9,400 nucleotides of DNA from Rhodobacter sp. (GTDB lineage Bacteria; Pseudomonadota; Alphaproteobacteria; Rhodobacterales; Rhodobacteraceae). This document shows, one piece after another, positions 1 through 6,549 of this stretch; position 1 is the stretch's first letter, and each line of letters starts with the position of its first letter. Location of the stretch: NCBI GenBank assembly GCA_013824045.1, contig PNND01000423.1:1-9400 (forward strand). The letters run 5' to 3'. Made by a program: the position numbers and the translations under genes. Below the pieces are notes generated by a model, which was not told the origin of the DNA, did not search any database, and saw nothing but the letters and a program-made list of their open reading frames with translations.

Positions 1-1007
1 GGCTTCACCGCCATCAGGAAGGGCAACCCCCCCACCACATCCAACAGCACCAGAAAGACCGACGCCGCCATCATCGCCAGCACCGCCACCCAAGGCAGCG
101 GCGCGAACAGCGCGCTCGCCACAAAACAAACGCCGCACAGCCCGAACGCCATCCGCACCGCCAACCGCACCGACCGCCGCCGCGCATAACGCAGCATCAG
201 GGGCGAAAGGAACAGCAGCGCGTTCGAGATCGACAGCGCCACGCCCCCCACCTTGTCGCCCAGCCCGCTCTCGATGCAGAAGATCGGCAGATACACCACG
301 TAAACCCACCACCCGCAGGACCGCATCACGGCAAACATCCACCCGGCGATCAGACGCGGTTGCTGAAAGAACGGCCCCAGATAGGCCAGCGGGTTCAGCG
401 CAGGCCCCTTCGCCCGCGTGATCTGCTTGCCGTTCCCCAGCCGCAGGATCCAGAACACCACCAGCAGCAGCACCGCAAACGTCCCCGCCAGCAGGAACGG
501 CGCAGGTGCCCATAGATCATGCAGCGTCACCCCCAGCATCGGCCCGATCGCCCAAGGGGCGGCGGAATAGACCATCTGGGTCGATTGGCTCCGCCCCAGA
601 TCAGTACGGTCAATATAATCAAGGACATAGGCGTTGAAGCAGACGAATGTCGTCGCCGTCGCCGCCGCCAGACAGATCAAGGACAGCGCCACCATCATCG
701 GCGTACCGATGACGGCCAGCGCCATCCCCACCAGATAAAGCAGACAGCCCGACGTATACATCCAGCGCCGGGGCAAATGCCGCGTGAACCACGGCACCAT
801 CAACCCCCAGACCAGCGCCACGATCCCCGCCCAGAAATAAGCGCTCGACGTGGCCTCCGCGCTGCCCAGCGACGCGTAAACCGTCAATGGCATGGCCGAA
901 ATCAACGTCCCGCGCACGCTCGCTTCGATCCCGGCCAGCAGGGCAAAGTTCTGCACACGCGGGGTCGGGCTATGGCGCAGGAAAAGGGGAAGGTATCGGG
1001 TGGCCAT
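1..1007 (-). CDS. MFS transporter, partial (C-terminus beyond left edge)
   Basis: This is an open frame read leftwards from ATG at 1007-1005, with 335 codons visible and no stop before the window edge. The protein opens MATRYLPLFLRHSPTPRVQ and then alternates hydrophobic stretches with short polar loops. These include a segment near residues 20-45, an Arg-rich cytoplasmic loop (FTRHLPRRW) near residue 80, a second near YIDRTDLGRSQS, and a third (RYARRRSVRLAVR) near residue 275. This is the layout of a major facilitator superfamily permease of about 400 residues; roughly ten membrane segments are visible. The substrate cannot be told from sequence. No good Shine-Dalgarno sequence precedes the ATG: a 12-bp palindrome lies there instead. 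The gene follows the lytic transglycosylase in the same direction after an 88-nt gap, so co-transcription is possible. The superfamily call is fairly secure; the start is moderately so. Confidence 0.8.
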   Translation of the reverse strand, partial: MATRYLPLFLRHSPTPRVQNFALLAGIEASVRGTLISAMPLTVYASLGSAEATSSAYFWAGIVALVWGLMVPWFTRHLPRRWMYTSGCLLYLVGMALAVIGTPMMVALSLICLAAATATTFVCFNAYVLDYIDRTDLGRSQSTQMVYSAAPWAIGPMLGVTLHDLWAPAPFLLAGTFAVLLLVVFWILRLGNGKQITRAKGPALNPLAYLGPFFQQPRLIAGWMFAVMRSCGWWVYVVYLPIFCIESGLGDKVGGVALSISNALLFLSPLMLRYARRRSVRLAVRMAFGLCGVCFVASALFAPLPWVAVLAMMAASVFLVLLDVVGGLPFLMAVK

Positions 1008-1014
1008 GATCTGT

Positions 1015-1026
1015 CACAAATTTGTG
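1015..1026. promoter_or_regulatory. 12-bp perfect palindrome, candidate operator
   Basis: CACAAATTTGTG is a perfect inverted repeat, ending 7 nt before the ATG of the minus-strand MFS gene. It sits where a Shine-Dalgarno sequence would be expected. Such a site could be a repressor operator or could simply occupy the ribosome-binding region. No regulator gene is nearby and the sequence does not match an operator I can name. It is short and AT-rich in a GC-rich region, so chance is less likely but not excluded. Confidence 0.3.
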
Positions 1027-1095
1027 CAATCAGCGCACCGCTTGCCCCCCGCCGTCTGCATCAGGCGCGACAGCGCACGTCGGGAACAGACTCCT

Positions 1096-3051
1096 CTATC
1101 CCCGCAACTCCCCGGTCACATCCACCGGCCCGACCGACCCGCGCAATATGGCGCGATAGATCACAAGGCTTTCTGTTACCCGCATCACATAGGTCCGCGT
1201 TTCGGTAAATGGGATCATCTCCACCCAATCCACCACATCCACATTCGGATCGCGCGGGTCGCCGAACAGCCCGATCCACCGCTTCGGCCGCCCCGGCCCG
1301 GCATTGTAGCCCGATGCGATAAGCGCCACCGATGGCCCGAATTGTTCAACAAGTTGCGCCAGATAACCCGTCCCGATCCGCACGTTATAGGCCGGATCGT
1401 TCAGCTTGCCCTCGTCAAAGGACAGCCCCACCCGCGGCGCGACCAGCTTGGCGGTGGAAGGCAGCACCTGCATCAATCCCCGCGCATCCGCCGCCGACCG
1501 CGCCGCCGGATCAAACTCCGACTCCCGCCGCGAAATGGCCAGCGCCAACGCCTGACTCACCGGCAGCCCATCCCCCGGCACGAAAGACGGCACCGGGTAA
1601 TAGCTCCGCGGCAGGATCACACCCTTCTCCGCCGCCTGCTTGGCCACCACCAGCGCGATATGCGGCTCATCCATCTGCAGCGCCAGATCGGCCAACTGGT
1701 CAAGCTCCGTGCCATTCAGGCTTTCGCCCAGATGCAGGAAAAACCGCTTGGCCATACTCCGCTGTCCGGCTCGGCTCAGCACCATCGCCGCCTCAAGGAC
1801 GGACGAATTCGCAAAAGACGCCCCCCGCCAATCCGCAGGCCGCGCATCGTTCAACAGCGCCGGGTCCAGCGATTGGCCAAGCGCCTCAGCCGCCAAAAGC
1901 CCGTAATAGGCGCTGTGATGCTCCGCCGCCTTCTGCAACTCCGCCGTGCCACCCGCCTGATCCCCCGCCGCCAAGAGCGCCCGCCCGGCCCAGTAATGGG
2001 CCCGGCTTACGGAAATCGGCGTCGCCACCCCTTCGCGCAGATTGCGGAAATGCGTCAGCGCCGTGGTCGCATCGCCCAGCTTCCGCAGCGCAATGAACCC
2101 CGCCAGAAACTCCAGATCGGCATAGCCCGACCCGCCCGTCGTGAAATGGCTCGCCGCCACGCGATAGGCCGCCTGCGGCTTGTCCGCCCGCAGCAGCGAC
2201 CGCGCCAGCGCCGCCCGCCGCTCGGCCCATGCCTCCGGATCGCCCAGTGCCGCCGCACTCTTTGATTGCGCGATCACCAGTTCCGCCGCCTCATCATCCA
2301 TATCGCGCCGGAACCGCCAGTCGAACCGCTCATAGGCCAACCCCGGATCGGCCTGCAAATCCGCAGGCACCCGGTCGATCAGCGCATTCACCCCATCCGC
2401 ATCCGCACGCAGCGCCATCCGCGCCTGCGCCAGCGCCTGCCAGCCGGGCCCCACGCGCGGCAACATCCGCTTGGCCTCGGCCACCCGGTTCTGCCACAAA
2501 AGCCGGTCCAGCCGCACCTCATGCGCCACCCTCAGCGCATCGCCATAAATCCCAAGCAGGGCCTGCTCTTCGGCCGCCGAAAACGGCAGTTCCGTCCAGG
2601 CCCGAAACGCCTCGGCCTCTGCCTCTGGCCCGCGCCCCAAGGCGCGCAGCGCATTGATCAAGGCCAGCGACCCCTCCGCCGTCTCCGGCACGCGCCCTGA
2701 AAAATAGGCCACCACCCGGCCCGGATCGGTGGACCGCGCCACGGCCTCCTCGCCCTTTTCCTTCAGCAGCCCCATACCCGGCCAATCGGCTCGGCGCGCG
2801 ATGAAATCCTCATAATCGCCCAGCCGCCCATCCCCGGCCCGCAGCCGCTGCCAGATGATGATGTCGGCCCCCACTTGCCCGGCCCCCTGAGCCGCCCCTG
2901 CAGCCCCGTCCCAGTCGCCGGCGGATGCCAACCGCATCGCCTGCCGCAACGCCGCCGCGCCATCGGCCAGCACCGGCACCGGTGCCACCATCAAAAATAG
3001 GGAAATAGCCCACCCAAGGGCGCGCGCTCTTGCCATCATCTGCCCGATCAT
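1096..3051 (-). CDS. slt: soluble lytic murein transglycosylase (Slt70-like, family 1A)
   Basis: A 651-residue protein when started at ATG 3051. It cleaves the MurNAc-GlcNAc bond of peptidoglycan to give 1,6-anhydro-MurNAc ends and acts in the periplasm. The N-terminus (MIGQMMARARALGW, a hydrophobic run, then VPVLADG) is a signal peptide with a likely cut after VLA near residue 29. An Ala-rich helical repeat region fills about residues 40-480, as in the Slt70 superhelical ring. The catalytic domain follows: ISRRESEF with the putative catalytic Glu510, GLMQVLPSTA at about 525, SGYNAGPGR at about 580, and IPFTETRTYVMRV at about 612. The length is close to E. coli Slt (645). The frame is open 96 nt further upstream, but that extension would bury the signal peptide, so it was not used. 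ATG 3039 or 3036 is also possible. The gene is divergent from dapA. Confidence 0.9.
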   Translation of the reverse strand: MIGQMMARARALGWAISLFLMVAPVPVLADGAAALRQAMRLASAGDWDGAAGAAQGAGQVGADIIIWQRLRAGDGRLGDYEDFIARRADWPGMGLLKEKGEEAVARSTDPGRVVAYFSGRVPETAEGSLALINALRALGRGPEAEAEAFRAWTELPFSAAEEQALLGIYGDALRVAHEVRLDRLLWQNRVAEAKRMLPRVGPGWQALAQARMALRADADGVNALIDRVPADLQADPGLAYERFDWRFRRDMDDEAAELVIAQSKSAAALGDPEAWAERRAALARSLLRADKPQAAYRVAASHFTTGGSGYADLEFLAGFIALRKLGDATTALTHFRNLREGVATPISVSRAHYWAGRALLAAGDQAGGTAELQKAAEHHSAYYGLLAAEALGQSLDPALLNDARPADWRGASFANSSVLEAAMVLSRAGQRSMAKRFFLHLGESLNGTELDQLADLALQMDEPHIALVVAKQAAEKGVILPRSYYPVPSFVPGDGLPVSQALALAISRRESEFDPAARSAADARGLMQVLPSTAKLVAPRVGLSFDEGKLNDPAYNVRIGTGYLAQLVEQFGPSVALIASGYNAGPGRPKRWIGLFGDPRDPNVDVVDWVEMIPFTETRTYVMRVTESLVIYRAILRGSVGPVDVTGELRG

Positions 3052-3220
3052 CGTTTTTGACTGCTCGTGATCCTTAACGCCAGACTCTGCCGCACCCCGC
3101 CAGCCCCCGCAACCCACAACCGCGTCAACACCTGCCCCGCTTGGCAAGCCTTTGCCACACCGTTAGGAAGGGCGCGTTTGCAACAGGGCGACTCACGCCC
3201 CAAGACAGGAGACGCGTGCC
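3052..3220. promoter_or_regulatory. divergent slt-dapA intergenic region with inverted repeat and candidate dapA promoter
   Basis: This 169-bp stretch separates two divergent genes and must hold both promoters. An inverted repeat, TGGCAA (3142-3147) and TTGCCA (3152-3157) with spacer GCCT, lies near the middle. On the plus strand TTGGCA (3141-3146) followed 17 nt later by TAGGAA (3164-3169) is a plausible sigma-70 type pair: the -35 matches 5 of 6 and the -10 is weak. The repeat overlaps that -35, so a bound regulator could affect dapA. No convincing slt promoter was found on the minus strand. No lysine riboswitch-like structure was recognised. Confidence 0.3.
3207..3211 (+). promoter_or_regulatory. 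dapA ribosome-binding site
   Basis: AGGAG lies 9 nt before the ATG at 3221, a good Shine-Dalgarno sequence at normal spacing. It supports this start, which also begins the DapA-like sequence [13 protein letters not shown]. Confidence 0.75.
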
Positions 3221-4093
3221 ATGATCCAAGGGTCCATTCCCGCCCTGGTTACGCCGTTCAAGAACGGCGAACTTGATCTGGACACGCTGAAGAAACTTGT
3301 CGATTGGCAGATTGAACAGGGCTCCACCGGCCTTGTCCCCGTGGGCACCACCGGCGAAAGCCCCACCCTGACCCATGAAGAGCATGAAGCCGTGGTCGAG
3401 GCCGTGGTGAAATTCTCCGCAGGCCGCGTGCCGGTGATCGCGGGCGCCGGGTCAAACAACACCGTCGAAGGCATCCGCTTCATGAAGCATGCCGAGCGCG
3501 TGGGGGCAGATGCCGCCCTCGTCGTGACACCCTATTACAACAAGCCCACGCAAGCGGGCATGATCGCGCATTACACCGCGCTGCACGATTGCTGCACGCT
3601 TCCCATCATCATCTACAACATCCCCGGCCGCTCGGTCGTGGACATGCAGCCCGAGACCATGGGCAAACTCGCCCAGTTGCCCCGGATCATCGGGGTGAAG
3701 GATGCCACCGGCAAGATCGAACGCGTCTCGATGCAGCGCGCCTCTTGCGGGCCGGATTTCATCCAGCTCTCTGGCGAGGATGCCACCGCGCTCGGCTTCA
3801 ACGCCCATGGCGGGACCGGCTGCATCTCGGTCACGGCAAATGTCGCCCCCAAGCTTTGTGCCGAGTTTCAGCAGGCCACGCTCGCAGGCGACTACCGCAA
3901 AGCGCTCGCCTATCAAGATCGCCTGATGCCCCTGCACGAGGCGATCTTCATCGAACCCGGCCTCGCGGGCGCAAAATACGGCCTCTCGCTTCTGGGCCGC
4001 TGCACCGAAGAGGTCCGCCTCCCGCTGGTCGGCCTGACCGATGGCACCAAGGCCAAGATCAAGGCCGCGATGGAACACGCAGGCATCCTGTGA
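3221..4093 (+). CDS. dapA: 4-hydroxy-tetrahydrodipicolinate synthase
   Basis: A cytoplasmic 290-residue enzyme, the usual family length. DapA condenses pyruvate with L-aspartate-4-semialdehyde, the first committed step towards meso-diaminopimelate and lysine. The whole chain is a TIM barrel of the DapA/NAL family. Visible active-site residues are Thr43-Thr44 in [15 protein letters not shown], Tyr106 in TPYYNKPTQ, Tyr132 and Arg137 in IYNIPGRS, and the Schiff-base Lys160 in IGVKDATG. All sit one position before their E. coli counterparts (Thr44/45, Tyr107, Tyr133, Arg138, Lys161). [20 protein letters not shown] near residue 184 is also typical. It is the first gene of a probable plus-strand unit: its TGA overlaps the GTG start of the downstream permease. 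Related lyases such as N-acetylneuraminate lyase share the fold, but the motif set and the smpB neighbourhood favour DapA. Confidence 0.95.
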   Translation: MIQGSIPALVTPFKNGELDLDTLKKLVDWQIEQGSTGLVPVGTTGESPTLTHEEHEAVVEAVVKFSAGRVPVIAGAGSNNTVEGIRFMKHAERVGADAALVVTPYYNKPTQAGMIAHYTALHDCCTLPIIIYNIPGRSVVDMQPETMGKLAQLPRIIGVKDATGKIERVSMQRASCGPDFIQLSGEDATALGFNAHGGTGCISVTANVAPKLCAEFQQATLAGDYRKALAYQDRLMPLHEAIFIEPGLAGAKYGLSLLGRCTEEVRLPLVGLTDGTKAKIKAAMEHAGIL

Positions 4094-4962
4094 CGGCGAC
4101 AAACCCGCGCAACAACCTGCGCGGGGCGCTCTGGATGATCGCCGCCATGGCGGGTTTCGCGGTCGAGGACATGTTCCTCAAGGCCGTCACCCGCCATATC
4201 CCGCTGGGTCAGGCGCTGATGATCTTTGGCCTGATCGGCACGCTTTTCTTCGCCCTCCTCGCCCGTCGCGCCAAAGAGGCGGCCCTGCCCGCCGCCATGC
4301 TCTCGCGCCCCCTGCTCCTCCGCTCGGGGTTCGAGGTGACCGGGCGCATCTTCTATTCCCTCGCCATCGCCCTCACGCCCCTCTCAACCGCCTCTGCCAT
4401 CCTGCAGGCCACGCCTCTCGTCGTGGTCGCAGGCGCAGCGCTCCTCTTCGGCGAACAGGTCGGCTGGCGGCGCTGGACGGCCATCCTCGTGGGCTTTGCC
4501 GGTGTCCTCATCATCCTGCGCCCGGGCTTGGAGGGGTTCACCCCCCTCTCGCTCGTCACCGTGCTGGGCCTCATCGGCTTTGCCGGGCGCGACCTTGCCA
4601 CCCGCGCGGCCCCGCTGACGCTGTCCAACCGCCAGTTGGGTGTGATCGGCATGGCCATGCTCGCCCTCGCCGGGGCGGTGATCCTTACGGTCACGGGCGG
4701 CGCAACCCTGCCCGATGCCCGCACCCTCGCCCTTTTAGCCGGGATGACCACTTTCGGCATCTTTGCCTATAACGCGCTGACCATCGCCATGCGCACGGGC
4801 GAGGTCGCGGCCGTCACCCCGTTCCGCTACACCCGGCTCGTCTTTGCCATGCTTCTTGGCATCCTCGTCTTCAACGAAACCCCCGATGCCTTCACGCTGC
4901 TCGGCTCGGCACTCATCGTCGGCTCCGGGCTCTACACCCTCACCCGCGCCCGGCAACGCTGA
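4090..4962 (+). CDS. DMT superfamily permease (EamA/RhaT-like)
   Basis: An inner-membrane protein of 290 residues with about ten hydrophobic segments arranged as two EamA repeats. The first spans about residues 13-144, ending in [19 protein letters not shown] and ILRPG; the second spans about 155-286, with [21 protein letters not shown] near residue 243. This is the standard drug/metabolite transporter layout. The frame is open far upstream, but only as a shadow of dapA. The GTG at 4090 overlaps the dapA stop in a GTGA arrangement and is the best start, suggesting translational coupling; no strong Shine-Dalgarno sequence is present. The substrate is unknown: export of amino acids or metabolites, or uptake of compounds such as S-adenosylmethionine, are both known in the superfamily. 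Coupling to dapA hints at a link to lysine-pathway metabolites, but that is only inference. Confidence 0.85.
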   Translation: MTATNPRNNLRGALWMIAAMAGFAVEDMFLKAVTRHIPLGQALMIFGLIGTLFFALLARRAKEAALPAAMLSRPLLLRSGFEVTGRIFYSLAIALTPLSTASAILQATPLVVVAGAALLFGEQVGWRRWTAILVGFAGVLIILRPGLEGFTPLSLVTVLGLIGFAGRDLATRAAPLTLSNRQLGVIGMAMLALAGAVILTVTGGATLPDARTLALLAGMTTFGIFAYNALTIAMRTGEVAAVTPFRYTRLVFAMLLGILVFNETPDAFTLLGSALIVGSGLYTLTRARQR

Positions 4963-4967
4963 CCGCC

Positions 4968-5013
4968 GCTTCTGGCCCAAGCGCTGCTTCCGGCCCAAGT
5001 GCTGCTTCTGGAC
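4968..5013 (+). repeat. 18-bp tandem repeat, about 2.5 copies
   Basis: GCTTCTGGCCCAAGCGCT (4968-4985) is followed directly by GCTTCCGGCCCAAGTGCT (4986-5003) and a partial third unit, GCTTCTGGAC (5004-5013). The first two units match at 16 of 18 positions. The array lies between the permease stop and the smpB start and includes the spurious upstream GTG at 4999. It may be a recent slippage duplication. Confidence 0.7.
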
Positions 5014-5046
5014 AGTGACCACCGCATCGCCTATCTCCAACCGATC

Positions 5047-5525
5047 ATGGTCACCAAGTCCGATCCCAATTCCAAACTGATCGCCGAAAACCGCCGCGCG
5101 CGTTTCGATTACCACATCGAAAGCGATCTCGAGGCTGGCATCATGCTGCTGGGGTCCGAGGTGAAAAGCCTGCGTCAAGGCGGATCGAACATCGCTGAAA
5201 GCTATGCCTCGGTCGAAGGCGGCGAGTTGTGGCTGATCAACGGCTACATCGCCCCCTATCTGCAGGCGAAAACATGGGGCCATGACGAACGCCGCCGCCG
5301 CAAGCTGCTGGTCAGCAAGAAAGAACTGTCCCGCCTGTGGAACGCCACCGCCCGCGAAGGCATGACGATCGTCCCGATCAAAATGTATTTCAACGACCGG
5401 GCATGGTGAAGCTCAAACTCGGCATCGCCAAGGGCAAGAAACTGGCCGACAAACGCGAAACCAGCGCCAAGCGCGACTGGGAACGCGAAAAGGCCCGCCT
5501 GCTCAAGATATCCAAACGCGACTGA
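5047..5525 (+). pseudogene. smpB: SsrA-binding protein SmpB, interrupted by an apparent 1-nt deletion
   Basis: SmpB binds tmRNA (SsrA) and brings it to stalled ribosomes for trans-translation. From ATG 5047 the frame reads [20 protein letters not shown], then [19 protein letters not shown] and [17 protein letters not shown], all classic SmpB core sequence. The frame then runs into TGA at 5407-5409 after MYFNDR, giving only 120 residues. The rest of SmpB is intact in another frame from about 5402: [34 protein letters not shown], stop at 5523-5525. One extra G in the GGG at 5399-5401 would restore one chain of 159 residues, the normal length. The lost part includes the basic C-terminal tail, which is needed for tmRNA accommodation in the ribosome. 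The break may be a sequencing error at a G run or a real mutation. The GTG at 4999 would add 16 non-conserved residues and was rejected; no clear Shine-Dalgarno sequence precedes 5047. Confidence 0.88.
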
Positions 5526-5527
5526 AC

Positions 5528-5571
5528 CAAATTCCTTCGAAGGAATTTGCAAAAATCTTCGAAGATTTTTG
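5528..5571. terminator. two abutting perfect 22-bp palindromes after smpB
   Basis: The first palindrome (5528-5549) has left arm CAAATTCCTTC and its exact reverse complement. The second (5550-5571) has left arm CAAAAATCTTC and its exact reverse complement. They touch without a spacer and share the CAAA start, the TTCGAA centre and the TTTG end. Each can form a long hairpin in RNA on either strand, and the second ends in a run of five T. The position 2 nt after the smpB stop fits a transcription terminator or an mRNA 3'-end stabiliser. The elements are AT-rich compared with the flanks and look like members of one repeat family. Confidence 0.65.
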
Positions 5572-5587
5572 TCCCCTCGTTCCGAGT

Positions 5588-5606
5588 GGAAAACGCCGCG
5601 TTTTCC
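5588..5606. repeat. third hairpin between smpB and sseA
   Basis: GGAAAACG (5588-5595) and CGTTTTCC (5599-5606) are perfect arms around a 3-nt loop, 16 nt after the paired palindromes. It may be part of the same termination region or an intergenic repeat. The rest of the gap up to 5683 holds no gene; TTGCCA at 5628-5633 could be a -35, but no good -10 was found. Confidence 0.5.
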
Positions 5607-5683
5607 GTCAAGAAAACCGCCCCGCCCTTGCCACAAAGGCCCGATCCGGCTACTTGCGCCTGACCGCATGGCCGGAGGCACAC

Positions 5684-6547
5684 GTGACCGACGATCCCAA
5701 AACCCTCGTTTCCACCGACTGGCTCGCCGCCCATCTGCGCGATCCCGATCTGCGCATCCTCGATGCCTCATGGTATCTGCCCGACGCAGGCCGCAATGCG
5801 CGCGCGGAATACAACGCGGCCCATATCCCCGGCGCGCGCTTCTTCGATATCGACGAAATATCCGACCAGCGCTCCCCCCTGCCTCACATGGCCCCGCCCA
5901 CCGAAAAATTCATGTCGCGGATGCGTGCCATGGGCGTGGGCGATGGCCATCAGGTGGTGGTCTATGACGGGGCCGGGATGTTCTCCGCCCCCCGCGTCTG
6001 GTGGACCTTCCGCCTCATGGGCAAGACCGATGTCGCCGTTCTCGACGGCGGCTTCCCCAAATGGCTGGCCGAAGGGCACGAGGTCGAAGACCTCTCCCCG
6101 ATGATCCGTGACCGGCACATGACGGTGTCGCGCCAGAACCATCTGGTGAAGGATGTCACGCAGGTCGCCCATACCTCCAAGCTGCGGCAGGCAGAAATCA
6201 TCGACGCCCGCTCTGCCGCCCGTTTCGCGGGCGAGGCGCCCGAACCCCGCCCCGGCCTGCGCGCGGGCCATATCCCGGGGTCCAGAAACGTGCCCTTCGG
6301 CACCCTGCTCAACAGCGACAACACGATGAAATCCCCCGCCGACCTGCGCGCCGTGTTCGAGGCCGCAGGGGTAGACCTGTCCAAACCCGCCATCACCACC
6401 TGCGGATCGGGCGTCACCGCCGCCGTCCTGTCGCTGGCGCTGGAACGGATCGGCCACCGCAACCACGCGCTTTATGATGGCTCATGGTCGGAATGGGGCA
6501 TGTATGACGATCTGCCCGTTCAAACAGGAAACGGGAAAAAGGGATAA
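5684..6547 (+). CDS. sseA: 3-mercaptopyruvate sulfurtransferase (rhodanese family)
   Basis: A 287-residue, two-domain rhodanese. It moves sulfur from 3-mercaptopyruvate to thiols or cyanide through a cysteine persulfide, releasing pyruvate. The N-terminal, non-catalytic domain spans about residues 10-135 (ILDASWYLP near 25, HIPGARFFDID near 47, VVVYDG near 92, VLDGGFPKWL near 119). The C-terminal catalytic domain spans about 160-280 (EIIDARSAARF near 171, AGHIPGSRNVPF near 194). The active-site loop reads CGSGVTA with Cys240; this is the mercaptopyruvate type, whereas thiosulfate rhodaneses usually have CRKGV(T/S). The GTG start at 5684 was chosen because CGGAGG (5673-5678) lies 5 nt upstream; a TTG at 5654 is in frame but adds unconserved residues. 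The stop is 2 nt before the aminotransferase ATG, so the two genes are very likely one operon. Confidence 0.88.
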   Translation: MTDDPKTLVSTDWLAAHLRDPDLRILDASWYLPDAGRNARAEYNAAHIPGARFFDIDEISDQRSPLPHMAPPTEKFMSRMRAMGVGDGHQVVVYDGAGMFSAPRVWWTFRLMGKTDVAVLDGGFPKWLAEGHEVEDLSPMIRDRHMTVSRQNHLVKDVTQVAHTSKLRQAEIIDARSAARFAGEAPEPRPGLRAGHIPGSRNVPFGTLLNSDNTMKSPADLRAVFEAAGVDLSKPAITTCGSGVTAAVLSLALERIGHRNHALYDGSWSEWGMYDDLPVQTGNGKKG

Positions 6548-6549
6548 CC

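Noticed and set aside
892..2700. Long plus-strand open frames opposite the lytic transglycosylase.
   Set aside because: They are Arg/Pro/His-rich antisense shadows of a GC-rich gene with recognisable Slt motifs on the minus strand.
3452..4102. A 216-codon minus-strand frame opposite dapA, and similar frames opposite sseA and the aminotransferase.
   Set aside because: These are antisense shadows with no family motif; the plus-strand genes carry complete active sites.
4999..5046. Upstream GTG as the smpB start.
   Set aside because: The added residues ([15 protein letters not shown]) are not SmpB-like and begin inside the tandem repeat. The known N-terminal pattern begins at the ATG at 5047.
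5396..5406. Programmed -1 frameshifting in smpB.
   Set aside because: There is no X-XXY-YYZ slippery heptamer at the junction and no clear downstream stimulatory structure, and SmpB is not known to be made this way.
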